From Bifidobacterium psychraerophilum (GTDB lineage: Bacteria; Actinomycetota; Actinomycetes; Actinomycetales; Bifidobacteriaceae), in NCBI RefSeq assembly GCF_000741705.1, contig NZ_JGZI01000010.1, positions 248,001-312,000 of the forward strand: a stretch of DNA of 64,000 bases. Reading direction: 5' to 3'. A model generated the notes under the pieces. That model made no database searches. It was given only the letters and a program-made list of their open reading frames with translations, and had not been told where the DNA came from. Position 1 is the first letter of the stretch. Every line of letters begins with the position of its first letter. The position numbers were made by a program, and so were the translations under genes. This document shows, piece after piece, positions 37,808 to 47,805 of the stretch.

Positions 37808-38695
37808 ATGCGACTGGTCTATCTCGACAACATCGAAGACACGATGATCGATGAATACACGCATCTGACCGAGCTGCAACTCCGCAATCGTCTTGAACCC
37901 GAAAAAGGCGTGTTCATCGCCGAATCCCCGAAGGTGATCTCCAGAGCGCTCGATGCGGGCGTGGAACCGAAGTCCTTCCTCGTGGAAGAGCCCTGGCTGG
38001 CGGGGATGTCCGAGACCTTCGCACAGGTCGATGCACGTTGGGGTGAGGATATACCCGTGTATGTGGCCTCGCCGGAACAGCTGAAACTCATCACCGGATA
38101 TCGTCTGCACAGAGGCGCCCTGAGCGCGATGAAACGCTGGGCCCTCCCCTCCGTCGCGGATCTGTGCAGGGATGCCAAACGCATCGCCGTTATGGAGAAC
38201 ATCGTGGATCACACGAATGTGGGCGCCATCATGCGTTCCGCGGCGGCGTTGAACGTAGACGCCGTCCTGCTCACCCCCTCATCCGCCGATCCGCTCTACC
38301 GACGTGCCGCCCGCGTCTCGATGGGCACCGTGTTCCAGGTCCCGTGGACACGCATAGGGGGCGACGATACGAAGGCCTGGCCGGATGCGGGGCTGCAGGA
38401 GCTGCATGAACTCGGCTTCGTCACAGCCGCCATGGCTCTTGAGGACGACTCGATCTCGATGCAGGAGCTCAGCAGGCTGTTGCGCGACGATGCACCGCGA
38501 TCCGAGCATATCGACAGGCTCGCGATGATCTTCGGCACCGAGGGGGACGGTCTTTCCCATAGGACCATAGCCCGGGCCGACCTGACCGTGAAGATAGCAA
38601 TGGGCCACGGCGTGGACAGCCTGAACGTGGCCGCCTCAAGCGCCGTGGCCTTTTGGGCCACCCAATACGAGGGTGCTCAGCCTACTTCGAGCTGA
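37808..38695 (+). CDS. SpoU/TrmH-family RNA 2'-O-methyltransferase
   Basis: The 295-residue protein has an N-terminal L30e-like substrate-binding domain and a SPOUT catalytic domain with the three SpoU motifs: DHTNVGAIMRSAAAL (Asn and Arg of motif 1), IFGTEGDGLS (motif 2) and SLNVAASSAVAFW (motif 3). It probably methylates a ribose in rRNA or tRNA with S-adenosylmethionine; the site cannot be told from the sequence. It lies directly after tRNA-Leu and its terminator. Its last 14 bases overlap the end of the convergent permease gene. Confidence 0.9.
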   Translation: MRLVYLDNIEDTMIDEYTHLTELQLRNRLEPEKGVFIAESPKVISRALDAGVEPKSFLVEEPWLAGMSETFAQVDARWGEDIPVYVASPEQLKLITGYRLHRGALSAMKRWALPSVADLCRDAKRIAVMENIVDHTNVGAIMRSAAALNVDAVLLTPSSADPLYRRAARVSMGTVFQVPWTRIGGDDTKAWPDAGLQELHELGFVTAAMALEDDSISMQELSRLLRDDAPRSEHIDRLAMIFGTEGDGLSHRTIARADLTVKIAMGHGVDSLNVAASSAVAFWATQYEGAQPTSS

Positions 38696-40007
38696 TCGCG
38701 TCCTTATCGCCTGCTTCCGGCACAGCAGGTGCCTCATCCTTCGGCAGAGAACCGGTGGCATGGCCGATTGCGGTCAGGCCGTGGTACATCACCAGAACCG
38801 CTATGGATCCGATGGCGATGCCATTGAAGCTGACACCCGCGATCGAGAAGGTGAAGTTGGCGATGCCGATGATCATCGTGACCGCGCCGACCATCATATT
38901 CACGTTCTTGCTGAAGTCCACCTTGTTCTCCACCCAGATGCGCACCCCGAGCATGCCGATCATGCCGTAGAGCAGGGTCGTTACGCCGCCGAGCACGCCG
39001 CCGGGAATCGAATTGATGATCGCACCGAACTTCGGGCAAAGGGCCAGGATGAAGGCGAAGGCCGCGGCGCACCAGTATGCGGCGGTCGAATAGACCTTGG
39101 TAGCCGCCATCACGCCGATGTTCTCAGCGTATGTGGTGGTTCCTGAGCCTCCTCCGAAACCGGCGAGCATGGTACCGATACCGTCCGAGAACAACGCGGA
39201 ACCCATCTGTTTGTCATAGTTGCGGCCGGTCATCAGGGAAACGGATTTGATATGACCGATGTTCTCGGCGATCAGCACCAGCACCACCGGAATGAACATC
39301 GGCAGCACACTCATATCCGCCTGGGGCAGATGGAATTTGGGCAGTCCGATCCAAGCGGCCTGCTCGACCGCGGCGAATTTGACCTCTCCCCTGAAATACG
39401 CGAAGGCATAGCCGATCAGCACACCGATCAGAATGTTCAGACGTCCGATCATCCCCTTGAACAACACGCCGATCAGCATCACGGCCAGCAACGTCACCAG
39501 TGCGGTGATGGGCGAACCCTTGAAGTTCTCCCACGCGGAGGGCGCGAGGTTGAATCCGATGATCGCGACCACGGCACCGTTGACGACCGGTGGCATGATC
39601 GCATCGATCCACTTCGCCCCCGCGAAATGGACGATGACGCCGACCAATGCCAGCAGCACGCCGGTGATGAGGATACCGAAGCTGGCCACGCCAAGACCCT
39701 TGTTGGCCGTGGCCACGGCCGCGATCGGCGCGATGAATCCGAAGGAGCTTCCCAGGTAGCTGGGCAGCTTGTTCTTGTTGATCAACAGGAACAGGGCCGT
39801 GGCGATCGCCGTGAAGAAGAGGGTGGTGGATGGATCGAAATGCGTGAGCACTGGAACCAGGAAGGTCGCGCCAAACATCGCGATCACATGCTGGGCGCCG
39901 ATTCCTATGGTTCTCGGCCAGGTGAGACGTTCATCAGGCTCCACGACCTCGCCTGGCGCCAGCGTTTTGCCGTCGCCATGCAGCTTCCATCCGAATGACA
40001 TTGCCAT
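38682..40007 (-). CDS. Uracil/xanthine permease (NCS2 family)
   Basis: The 441-residue protein has 12-14 transmembrane helices and the NCS2 features of UraA: GIGAQHVIAMFGATFLVP at the start, LIAENIGHIKSVSLMTGR and GGSGTTTYAENIGVMAATKVYS in the substrate region. It is a proton symporter for uracil or a related base. The N-terminus before the first helix includes about 20 soluble residues. I chose the ATG at 40007, which follows GAGAGAG by about 6 bases; several in-frame ATG codons upstream (to 40043) are possible. It is divergent from glgC. Confidence 0.93.
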   Translation of the reverse strand: MAMSFGWKLHGDGKTLAPGEVVEPDERLTWPRTIGIGAQHVIAMFGATFLVPVLTHFDPSTTLFFTAIATALFLLINKNKLPSYLGSSFGFIAPIAAVATANKGLGVASFGILITGVLLALVGVIVHFAGAKWIDAIMPPVVNGAVVAIIGFNLAPSAWENFKGSPITALVTLLAVMLIGVLFKGMIGRLNILIGVLIGYAFAYFRGEVKFAAVEQAAWIGLPKFHLPQADMSVLPMFIPVVLVLIAENIGHIKSVSLMTGRNYDKQMGSALFSDGIGTMLAGFGGGSGTTTYAENIGVMAATKVYSTAAYWCAAAFAFILALCPKFGAIINSIPGGVLGGVTTLLYGMIGMLGVRIWVENKVDFSKNVNMMVGAVTMIIGIANFTFSIAGVSFNGIAIGSIAVLVMYHGLTAIGHATGSLPKDEAPAVPEAGDKDAISSK

Positions 40008-40138
40008 AACTGCTCTCTCTCGTACTTGCGCCATGTTCATCACAACGCTCAGACATAGAGTAATGCAGCTGTGTGACGCGCTGAAGTCCGCAATTCCTTC
40101 ATCCAGTCAAGAATTTATGCAATGATGGTGTCGACGAA

Positions 40139-40158
40139 GTTTCGCAATGCTGCGAAAC
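40139..40158. promoter_or_regulatory. Perfect inverted repeat upstream of glgC (candidate operator)
   Basis: GTTTCGCA and TGCGAAAC form a perfect 8-base dyad around ATGC, 50-69 bases before the glgC ATG. There is no T-run, and the position is that of an operator near a promoter. Such dyads suit a LacI-type or other dimeric regulator of carbohydrate genes. The -10/-35 boxes are not clear. Confidence 0.45.
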
Positions 40159-40207
40159 GGCTGCTTCAGCGGGTCGTACGCCATCAAGCTGACGGAAGGA
40201 GAGCGCG

Positions 40208-41452
40208 ATGAGTAACAATCCTAAGATTCTGTCCATTGTTCTGGCTGGAGGAGAGGGCACGCGACTGATGCCCTTGACCCGAGACCGCGCAAAACCAGCA
40301 GTTCCCTTCGGCGGTGTGTTCCGGCTGATCGACTTTCCCCTGAGCAATCTGGTGAATTCCGATTACCGCCAGATAGTCGTCCTGACGCAGTACAAATCCC
40401 ATTCCCTTGACCGGCATATCTCACAGATGTGGCGATTCGCCCCGATGCTCGGCAGCTATGTGTCACCTGTGCCCGCACAGCAACGCCTGGGCAAGCATTG
40501 GTACCTGGGTTCGGCCGACGCGATCTACCAGACCATCAATATCATCGAGGATGTGCAACCGGACATCGTCGTGATCGTTGGCGCGGACCATGTCTATCGT
40601 ATGGATTTCGGTCAGATGGTGCAGCAGCACATCGAGTCCGGAGCCGAGTTCACCGTTGCGGGCATCCGTCAGCCCCTGAGTGATTCCAAGCAGTTCGGCG
40701 TCATCGATGTTGATCCCAAGCATCCGAACATGATCCGCAGCTTCCAGGAGAAGCCCGAGCATCCCGACGGTCTGCCGGATGACCCCAAGTCGATCCTCGC
40801 CTCGATGGGCAATTACGTCGCCAATACCAAGGCATTGTTCGAGGCGCTGTCGCTCGACGAGAAGGCGGAGGATACCAAGCACGATATGGGTGGTGATATA
40901 GCCCCCTTCTTCTCGGACAGGAACCAGGCCGGGGTCTATGACTTCAATGACAATTCGGTTCCCGGCTCCAACGACACCGATCATGCCTACTGGCGTGATG
41001 TGGGTACGATCAAGCAGTTCTACGATGCACATATGGATCTGATCGCCTACGTCCCGGAATTCAATCTGTACAACACCGAGTGGCCGATCTACACGAATAA
41101 TGGTTCGCTTCCGCCGGCGAAATTCGTTCACTCGGGTCAGGATCGTCTTGGACACGCAACCGATTCCATCGTGTCGCCGGGCGTCATCGTTTCCGGTGGT
41201 GAGGTCCACCACTCGGTGCTCTCCCCCAATGTGCGCATCCATTCATGGGCGCAGGTCGTAGATTCGATTCTCTTCAACGGCGTCATTGTGAATCGCCGCG
41301 CGAGGATCTACAAGGCGATCATCGATAAGAATGTGGTGCTCAAGGAGAATTCGACGGTGGGCATCGATACCCAGCACGACATCGAACGTGGCTTCACGGT
41401 CACACCGGAGGGCATCACCGTGGTCCCGAAGGGCACCGTCGTAGAGGATTGA
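40208..41452 (+). CDS. glgC: Glucose-1-phosphate adenylyltransferase (ADP-glucose pyrophosphorylase)
   Basis: The 414-residue enzyme makes ADP-glucose from glucose-1-phosphate and ATP, the committed step of glycogen synthesis and the donor for GlgA at 379-1614. The N-terminus shows [40 protein letters not shown] holds the metal-binding Asp, and [16 protein letters not shown] the sugar-phosphate site. A left-handed beta-helix ends the protein. The start is ATG behind GGAAGGAGAG. It is monocistronic with a terminator at 41478. Confidence 0.97.
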   Translation: MSNNPKILSIVLAGGEGTRLMPLTRDRAKPAVPFGGVFRLIDFPLSNLVNSDYRQIVVLTQYKSHSLDRHISQMWRFAPMLGSYVSPVPAQQRLGKHWYLGSADAIYQTINIIEDVQPDIVVIVGADHVYRMDFGQMVQQHIESGAEFTVAGIRQPLSDSKQFGVIDVDPKHPNMIRSFQEKPEHPDGLPDDPKSILASMGNYVANTKALFEALSLDEKAEDTKHDMGGDIAPFFSDRNQAGVYDFNDNSVPGSNDTDHAYWRDVGTIKQFYDAHMDLIAYVPEFNLYNTEWPIYTNNGSLPPAKFVHSGQDRLGHATDSIVSPGVIVSGGEVHHSVLSPNVRIHSWAQVVDSILFNGVIVNRRARIYKAIIDKNVVLKENSTVGIDTQHDIERGFTVTPEGITVVPKGTVVED

Positions 41453-41477
41453 CGCCGCAAGAGACGCCTGTTCGGCA

Positions 41478-41518
41478 AAGCCGCACCCGCCCCGAAGATA
41501 TCGGGCGGATGCGGCTTT
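41478..41518 (+). terminator. Intrinsic terminator of glgC
   Basis: The hairpin aagccgca-ccgccc to gggcgg-tgcggctt, with one mismatch and a bulge, is followed by TTTG. It lies 25 bases after the glgC stop. Confidence 0.8.
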
Positions 41519-41593
41519 GTGTTGACGCAATGCTTGGCGGGGATGCCTCTGGATGACCCTGCCGTCAGCGATGACTAAGCCATCAACGAGGAC

Positions 41594-42160
41594 TCAGGTA
41601 TGGGGCATCGCGCTGAAATTGAAGCCGAGGGCCGCGAGCTGTTCCCTGCCTTCCGGGCTGATCATATCCATGGTCCAACGCGGCGTCCATGTCCAATCGA
41701 TGCGGAACTCCTCGACCAGACCGGCCAGCACGCTGGCGCACTGATCCTCCAACAGATCCGTAAGGGGGCATGCGGGGGTGGTCAGCGTCATCGTGATGAT
41801 CGCACGTCCCTGTTCGTCGATCTCTATGCCATACACCAGCCCCAGATCGACGACGTCAATACCCAGCTCGGGATCGATCACCTGATGCAGGGCTTCCTTC
41901 ACATCCTGCGCGGTGGCACGACCGATATCGTCAAGCGCCTTGATCGCTATCTTGTTGCCGTCATCCTCGTCATCGCAGGCGCATGACCCGCCACAGGCGC
42001 AACCGCCGTGCTCGTCCTGACCATCAAGATCACGGTTGTACAAGGCGGCCCGTTCCGGGTTCGCCATGACCTTGCGTGCGGCATCTTCACTGCCGACCAC
42101 CGCTTCGATGGAATCCAGGATGGATCCGGAGGGCTCCGGTACCAGATTTGAGTGTGACAT
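41594..42160 (-). CDS. sufT: SufT/MIP18-family Fe-S assembly factor with cysteine-rich N-terminal extension
   Basis: The 188-residue protein has a C-terminal DUF59/MIP18 domain (about 80-188) with HQVIDPELGIDVVDLGLVY and the conserved Cys131 in TTPACPLTD. Family members help mature or deliver Fe-S clusters. Unlike the usual short SufT of about 100 residues, there is an N-terminal extension of about 75 residues holding GGCACGGSCACDDEDD, with cysteines at 54, 56, 60 and 62 followed by acidic residues. It is the last gene of the suf operon, 3 bases after sufU. Confidence 0.9.
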   Translation of the reverse strand: MSHSNLVPEPSGSILDSIEAVVGSEDAARKVMANPERAALYNRDLDGQDEHGGCACGGSCACDDEDDGNKIAIKALDDIGRATAQDVKEALHQVIDPELGIDVVDLGLVYGIEIDEQGRAIITMTLTTPACPLTDLLEDQCASVLAGLVEEFRIDWTWTPRWTMDMISPEGREQLAALGFNFSAMPHT

Positions 42161-42163
42161 CGT

Positions 42164-42748
42164 TCAGCGCTCCTTCGTTTGCATCGCCATCGTAGGCCGT
42201 GAATCCATATGTGACAAGGCCTGGGCGACGGATGCCTTCATGCCCTCCCACCCCAGCAAGGCGCATTTGATGCGCATCGGATAGCGGGAGACGCCTTGGA
42301 ACACCACCGCATCGCCCAAGGTGTCGTCCAGATTCGCATCGGGAACTCCCTTACCCCGGGAATCCATCAGGCGATGGAAATCCGAGGCCATACTCATGGC
42401 CTCATCCACCGTCTTGTGCTCCACGAGATCGACCATCACCGACAGGCTGGCCTGGGAGATCGAACATCCCTGACCGTCCCACACCAGTCTTTCGATGCGT
42501 TGCGGACCGCCGTCCGAGCCATCGGATACCTCGACATGAACCGTGACCTCGTCACCGCAGGTCGGGTTGAACTGGTGCGAGCGGGCGGGTATGCAATACT
42601 CATGGGTATGGGACAGGGTCACTCCTGTCTCCGCCTCGGTATCCTGCTCCTCCAGCGTCACCTTGCCGTGTGGGTCCCGGGCGGCATCAAGAATAACCTC
42701 CTGATACATCTGCTCCAGATCCTCATCACTCATGCCATATAAAGCCAT
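42164..42748 (-). CDS. sufU: Fe-S cluster assembly protein SufU
   Basis: SufU accepts sulfur from SufS through a zinc-bound cysteine site. The three cysteines lie in NPTCGDEV, GQGCSIS and RIKCALLGW, with the conserved Asp near the first, and the spacing fits SufU, not IscU. About 194 residues. The start is uncertain: ATG at 42748 is used here; TTG at 42757 is 11 bases after GGAGG, and ATG at 42733 is also possible. A 34-60 residue insertion (DTEAETGVTLSHTHEY) precedes the first cysteine. It lies between sufS and sufT. Confidence 0.93.
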   Translation of the reverse strand: MALYGMSDEDLEQMYQEVILDAARDPHGKVTLEEQDTEAETGVTLSHTHEYCIPARSHQFNPTCGDEVTVHVEVSDGSDGGPQRIERLVWDGQGCSISQASLSVMVDLVEHKTVDEAMSMASDFHRLMDSRGKGVPDANLDDTLGDAVVFQGVSRYPMRIKCALLGWEGMKASVAQALSHMDSRPTMAMQTKER

Positions 42749-42791
42749 GGTGTCCAAAATACTCGTAACCTCCGTTACTTGCGATCGTTCT

Positions 42792-44075
42792 TCACTTCAC
42801 GCGGAAGAAATCGCGGACTCCCCCCACGGCTTCGACCAGCCGGCGAGCTTCCTCCGGCGTGTTGTAGACGGCGCTCGATGCCCGATTTGAGGCGAATACG
42901 CCGAAATGCCGGTGTACCGGCTGGGCGCAGTGATGCCCGACGCGTATGGCTATGCCCTGCGCATCGATGAACTGGCCCACGTCATGGGGATGGACACCCT
43001 CGACCTCGAAAGCGACCGTGGCGATCCGACGCTCTGCGGATCTCGGGCCGAGGATGCGCACGCCTTCGACCTCCCCGAGCTTGAGCAGTTCCTCGGTGAT
43101 CGTCGCCTCATGACGTTCCACACGATCCATGCCGATGCCCATCATCCAATCAGCCGCGACGCCTGCCGCGACGATCTGCGCCACCGGCTGCGTTCCCGCT
43201 TCGAAGCGTGCCGGAGGTTCCATGTATTGCGCGGGCTTGTCCATGAAGGCCAACTCGACCATCGAACCGCCGAAACTCGCCGGCGGCAAGGCCTCCAGCA
43301 ACGCGCGTTTGCCGTAGAGGAAACCGACGCCTGTGGGTCCATACATCTTGTGGGAGCTCCAGGCCGCGAAATCGACGTCCAGGGCATGGAAATCGATGCG
43401 CATATGGGGCACCGACTGGCATGCATCCAGCACGACGATGGCCCCTACCTCATGAGCCCTGCTCACGATGGGTGCCAGATCGGTTATCGCTCCCGTCGTG
43501 TTGCCGACGTGGGTGATCGCCACGATCTTGCAATGCTCTGTGATCACCGTATCCGCGGTGTCGGAACGTATGCGGCCTTCATCGTCGAGATCGAACCATC
43601 GCAGCGTCGCACCGGTTCTGGCGGCGAGCTCTTGGAAGGGCAGCAGCACGGAGTGGTGCTCCGCTTTGCTGACCACGATCTCATCCCCGGGCTGCAGTGC
43701 GAAACGGCGTGCGGCCGCCCCACCTCGTCCCATCGAGGCGTTGCCGAAGGAGGTGGCGAGCAGATTCAGGGATGCGGTGGCACCGGCCGTGAACACGATC
43801 TCCTCTTCGCCTTCGGCCTCCGAAGCGTGTACCAGTCGCGCGACTTTCGCCCGTGCCTCCTCAAAGGCCACGGTGCTTCGGGCCGCAAGCTCATGCGCTC
43901 CGCGATGCACCCCGGCGTTGATCGTGCGGTAGAAATCGCTTTCCGCGTCGATCACTGCTTCCGGTTTCTGCGCCGTTGCGGCAGAATCCAGATATACAAG
44001 AGGATGTCCGTGGATACGCTGATCGAGTATTGGGAACTGTTGACGAATCGCCGAGAAATCCTCCATATCGGTCAT
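42792..44075 (-). CDS. sufS: Cysteine desulfurase SufS
   Basis: The 427-residue class V PLP enzyme takes sulfur from cysteine to a persulfide. The PLP lysine is in WSSHKMYGPTG, and the catalytic cysteine is in IRVGHHCAQPVHRHFG on the short loop typical of group II (SufS) desulfurases. The ATG at 44075 shares a base with the sufC stop (TGATG), so the genes are coupled; GTG at 44078 is also in frame. It transfers sulfur to SufU, encoded next. Confidence 0.96.
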   Translation of the reverse strand: MTDMEDFSAIRQQFPILDQRIHGHPLVYLDSAATAQKPEAVIDAESDFYRTINAGVHRGAHELAARSTVAFEEARAKVARLVHASEAEGEEEIVFTAGATASLNLLATSFGNASMGRGGAAARRFALQPGDEIVVSKAEHHSVLLPFQELAARTGATLRWFDLDDEGRIRSDTADTVITEHCKIVAITHVGNTTGAITDLAPIVSRAHEVGAIVVLDACQSVPHMRIDFHALDVDFAAWSSHKMYGPTGVGFLYGKRALLEALPPASFGGSMVELAFMDKPAQYMEPPARFEAGTQPVAQIVAAGVAADWMMGIGMDRVERHEATITEELLKLGEVEGVRILGPRSAERRIATVAFEVEGVHPHDVGQFIDAQGIAIRVGHHCAQPVHRHFGVFASNRASSAVYNTPEEARRLVEAVGGVRDFFRVK

Positions 44076-44854
44076 CACGCCAAAGCCGATTCGGAGTTGG
44101 CGCCTTCGGGGAGGTAGCGATCGTAACCGGACTCTTCGAGTTCATCCGCCAATTCGGGCCCGCCGGTCTTCACGAAGTGTCCGTCCGCGAAGACGTGGAC
44201 GATGTCCGGTTTGATGTATTTCAGAATACGCGTGTAGTGGGTGACCATCATGATCCCCAGCCCGGTATTCTCCTTCGCCCTGTTCACGCCTTCGGACACG
44301 ATTCTCAGCGCATCGACGTCAAGACCCGAATCCGTCTCATCCAGCACGGCGAACTTCGGCTTGAGCAATTCGAGTTGAAGCACTTCGGCGCGCTTCTTCT
44401 CGCCGCCCGAGAAGCCCTCGTTCACCGAACGCTGCGCGAATTTCGCATCCATCCGGAGCTTTTTCATCGCGCCTGACAGATCCTTGGTCCACTGTCTGAT
44501 GGCCGGTGCCTTGCCGTCGATTTCGGTTTTGGCCGTGCGCAGGAAGTTGGTCATCGAAACACCGGGAACCTCCACCGGATACTGCATGGCGAGGAACAGC
44601 CCGGCCTTGGCACGCTCATCGGGGGTCATCGTGAGAATATCCTCACCGTCAAGCAGGGCCACACCCGAATCGACCTGATACTTCGGATGCCCGGCGAGGG
44701 TGTAGGCCAGAGTCGATTTGCCCGAACCGTTCGGCCCCATGATGGCGTGGGTCTCATTGGAGTTGACTGTGAGGTTCACACCCTTGAGAATCTGCTTCCG
44801 GCCTTCCTTCGTCTCGACCGAAGCGTACAGATCCTTGATTTCCAGCGTTGCCAT
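44075..44854 (-). CDS. sufC: Fe-S assembly ATPase SufC
   Basis: The 259-residue ABC-type ATPase has Walker A GPNGSGKST, signature FSGGEKKRAE and Walker B FAVLDETDSGLD. It is soluble, binds SufB and SufD, and powers cluster assembly on the SufBCD scaffold. It starts one base after the sufD stop and overlaps sufS. Length and motifs are normal. Confidence 0.97.
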   Translation of the reverse strand: MATLEIKDLYASVETKEGRKQILKGVNLTVNSNETHAIMGPNGSGKSTLAYTLAGHPKYQVDSGVALLDGEDILTMTPDERAKAGLFLAMQYPVEVPGVSMTNFLRTAKTEIDGKAPAIRQWTKDLSGAMKKLRMDAKFAQRSVNEGFSGGEKKRAEVLQLELLKPKFAVLDETDSGLDVDALRIVSEGVNRAKENTGLGIMMVTHYTRILKYIKPDIVHVFADGHFVKTGGPELADELEESGYDRYLPEGANSESALA

Positions 44855-44855
44855 A

Positions 44856-46097
44856 TCAGTTTCCCTCCAAAACGTGTTGCATATCCTCAGTCTCTCCCTT
44901 GGCCAGCCGACGATCGATCGTCGCCATCAGATGCCCTGAGATCGACGGGATGCCGATCTCCTCCACCAGCTCCCCGAAGAAGCCACGAACCACGAGCTTG
45001 CGTGCCTCGGCTTCCGGGACGCCGCGTGACTGCAGGTAGAACAGCTCCTCATCATCAAAGCGGCCGACCGAACTCGCGTGCCCGGCACCGATGATATTCC
45101 CGTTCTCGATTTCCAGATTCGGTTCGGAATCCGCGACGGCACCCGGTGTGAGCACCAGGTTGCGGTTGAGCTCATAGGAATCCGTTCCCGGTGCGGTCGG
45201 CAGGATCATCGCGTTGCCCACCCACGTCGAATGCGCGTTCTTGCCTTCGAGCGCACCCTTGTAGACCACACGCGATTTGCACTCGGGATGGTTGTGGACG
45301 ACCATCGTGCGATGCTCCATGTGTTCGCCCGGGTCGACGAAATAGATGCCCAGCATGTTGAGATCGCCCTGGGCTCCGCCGAAGTCCTGATCCATGCGGA
45401 TACGGACCACATCACCACTGAGGGTGACCACCGAATGCCTCAGCGAGGCCTCCTTGCCCACATGGATGCGATGATTGCCGACATGCTTGGAATCGTGCGT
45501 CCATTCATGGATGAAGGTGGTGCTCACGTGGGACTGCTCGCCGGTGGTGATCTCCACACCCTCAGCCAGTCTGGCCTGCCCCTGGTGTTCGATCACCACG
45601 TCGGCATGGACACGGTCATCGACCTCGATGACGAGGTGAAGCGCATCGAGATCCAAGCCGCCGCCGGTCACGGTGATGAGCACGGGAACCTCGGTATCCT
45701 GGTGTATTTGCACCACCAGCGCATCCTTCGCGCTGGCCCATTCGACCGATGACGCACGGTCGTTCGGCTTGGAGACCGTGCCGCTCGGTGCCACGTCCTT
45801 CGCGACCCTGCGCACGTCGACCTGTGAGTCGCTCAAGGCTGAACCATCGATCGAGGATACGGTGACCTTCGTTGCTCCCGATGCCTCGAAGAGCTGGAAG
45901 AACTCCTCGATACGGTCAACGGGGGTGAAACGCCAGTCCTCCTGACGACGTGTCGGCATCTTGAAGGCATCCGGGGAGAAGGAGCGTGGGGCCCGATCCG
46001 CACTGGATGGCATCAACGCCGGCAAGGCGTAAGGATCGTTCGGATCGGCCTTGGGCATTGTGACTTCGTGTTCCGTCATATTTCCTGATTCGCTCAT
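44856..46097 (-). CDS. sufD: Fe-S assembly scaffold protein SufD
   Basis: The 413-residue SufD has the beta-helix core shared with SufB and the C-terminal LQSRGVPEAEARKLVVRGFFGELVEEI and IDRRL segments. It forms the SufBC2D scaffold. The ATG overlaps the sufB stop by one base (TGATG). The N-terminal 60 residues are variable. Confidence 0.95.
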   Translation of the reverse strand: MSESGNMTEHEVTMPKADPNDPYALPALMPSSADRAPRSFSPDAFKMPTRRQEDWRFTPVDRIEEFFQLFEASGATKVTVSSIDGSALSDSQVDVRRVAKDVAPSGTVSKPNDRASSVEWASAKDALVVQIHQDTEVPVLITVTGGGLDLDALHLVIEVDDRVHADVVIEHQGQARLAEGVEITTGEQSHVSTTFIHEWTHDSKHVGNHRIHVGKEASLRHSVVTLSGDVVRIRMDQDFGGAQGDLNMLGIYFVDPGEHMEHRTMVVHNHPECKSRVVYKGALEGKNAHSTWVGNAMILPTAPGTDSYELNRNLVLTPGAVADSEPNLEIENGNIIGAGHASSVGRFDDEELFYLQSRGVPEAEARKLVVRGFFGELVEEIGIPSISGHLMATIDRRLAKGETEDMQHVLEGN

Positions 46098-47596
46098 CAG
46101 CCTACTGACCCTTCCATCTGCAGCTCAACCAAACGATTGAGCTCAAGCGCGTATTCCATGGGCAGCTGGCGTGAGATCGGCTCGACGAACCCACGGACGA
46201 TCATTCCCATGGCCTCCTTCTCCTCCAAGCCACGGCTCATCAGATAGAACAGCTGGTCTTCCGAGACCTTGGAGACGGTCGCCTCATGGGCCATCGAGAC
46301 GTCATCCTCGCGCACATCCACATGCGGGTAGGTGTCCGAACGTGAGAATTCATCGACCAGAAGCGCATCGCACACCACCGAGGAACTCGAGCCCTCGGCC
46401 CCCTTGAGGATCTTGACCAGACCGCGATAGGCCGAACGACCGCCGCCCCTCGCGATGGACTTGGCCACAATCGTCGAGCTGGTGTGGGGTGCCAGATGGA
46501 TCATCTTGGCACCGGTGTCCTGGTACTGTCCCTGCCCTGCGAAGCCCAGAGACATCGTCTCGCCTTTGGCATACGGTTCGGCGAGAATGCAGGCCGGGTA
46601 TTTCATCGTGGCCTTCGAACCGATGTTGCCATCGATCCATTCCATCGTGGCGCCCTCGCGCACGTAGGCACGCTGGGTCACCAGATTGTAGACGTTATTC
46701 GACCAGTTCTGCACGGTCGTGTATCGGACGCGGGCATGGGGCTCCACGAAAATCTCGACTATCGCGGCATGCAGGGAGTCGGTGGAGTAGATAGGTGCCG
46801 TGCAGCCTTCGACGTAATGGACGTATGAGCCTTCGTCCGCGATGATCAGCGTGCGCTCGAACTGCCCCATATTCGGGGTGTTGATGCGGAAATAGGCCTG
46901 CAGAGGGATATCGACATGCACCCCTTTGGGGACGTAGACGAATGATCCGCCCGACCACGCCGCGGTGTTCAAGGCGCCGAATTTGTTGTCGTCAGGAGGG
47001 ATGACCTTGCCGAAGTACTTCTTCACCAGCTCCGGATACTGCTTGACCGCGGAATCCGTGTCCAGGAAGATCACACCCTGTTCCTTGAGGTCTTCGCGAA
47101 TGGAGTTGTAGATGACCTCGGACTCGTACTGGGCCGCCACTCCGGAGACCAGACGGTTCTTCTCCGCTTCCGGAATACCGAGCTTGTCGTAGGTATTGCG
47201 GATGTCGTCCGGCAATTCCTCCCAGCTTTGCGCCTGCTTCTCCAGCGGTTTCACATAGTATTTGAAATCATCGGCGTTGAAGCCGCTGAGATCGACACCC
47301 CAATCGGGCATGGGCTTGTCGAGGAATGATTGGTATCCCTTCAACCTGATGTCAAGCATCCAATCAGGCTCGCCCTTGTCCGCGGATATGGACCTGACCA
47401 CATCCTCACTGATGCCTTTTTTGGCGGATTCGCCTGCGCTATCGGCATCATGCCAGCCGTAGCCGTACTCACCGAACTCAGATATCAGCTGATCGTCCTG
47501 CTTGATCTTGTCTTCGTTCACGTGGGCACGATCAGCTACATACTGATTCATCTCCACATCCTGTGACGCATCCGCGTTCCGTTCCGGATCGGTCAA
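46097..47596 (-). CDS. sufB: Fe-S assembly scaffold protein SufB
   Basis: SufB is the main scaffold subunit on which new [4Fe-4S] clusters are built. It has the characteristic [28 protein letters not shown], and [26 protein letters not shown] prefer TTG at 47596 (499 residues), because GGGAGG lies 7 bases before it; the ATG at 47611 has no ribosome binding site and would overlap that site. ATG at 47551 has GGAG too close. It is the first gene of sufBDCSU-sufT. No Rrf2 or SufR regulator gene is adjacent. Confidence 0.95.
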   Translation of the reverse strand: MTDPERNADASQDVEMNQYVADRAHVNEDKIKQDDQLISEFGEYGYGWHDADSAGESAKKGISEDVVRSISADKGEPDWMLDIRLKGYQSFLDKPMPDWGVDLSGFNADDFKYYVKPLEKQAQSWEELPDDIRNTYDKLGIPEAEKNRLVSGVAAQYESEVIYNSIREDLKEQGVIFLDTDSAVKQYPELVKKYFGKVIPPDDNKFGALNTAAWSGGSFVYVPKGVHVDIPLQAYFRINTPNMGQFERTLIIADEGSYVHYVEGCTAPIYSTDSLHAAIVEIFVEPHARVRYTTVQNWSNNVYNLVTQRAYVREGATMEWIDGNIGSKATMKYPACILAEPYAKGETMSLGFAGQGQYQDTGAKMIHLAPHTSSTIVAKSIARGGGRSAYRGLVKILKGAEGSSSSVVCDALLVDEFSRSDTYPHVDVREDDVSMAHEATVSKVSEDQLFYLMSRGLEEKEAMGMIVRGFVEPISRQLPMEYALELNRLVELQMEGSVG

Positions 47597-47728
47597 TTCG
47601 CGTCCTCCCATTCAATGCCGTCAGCACAGTGTCGTCTACACGGTGCCTGTCTACAACAATGATCATCTACCACAATTTCCCAGCACAATGTCATCAGGAA
47701 CATCCTCATAACGGCTTTGCCAGTCTAG

Positions 47729-47770
47729 TGAAGCATGCCATAAAAAGGAACCCTTTTACAGCATGCTTCA
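47729..47770 (-). terminator. Long inverted repeat after pyrG, probable terminator
   Basis: TGAAGCATGC (47729-47738) and GCATGCTTCA (47761-47770) form a perfect 10-base outer stem, with an inner aaaagg/cctttt stem in the loop. It starts 36 bases after the pyrG stop and 133 bases before the sufB start. It lacks a clear T-run after the outer stem on the minus strand, so an operator for suf cannot be excluded. Confidence 0.55.
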
Positions 47771-47805
47771 TGAAGAGCGAAAGACACAGGCGAGGGATGG
47801 GGCCT

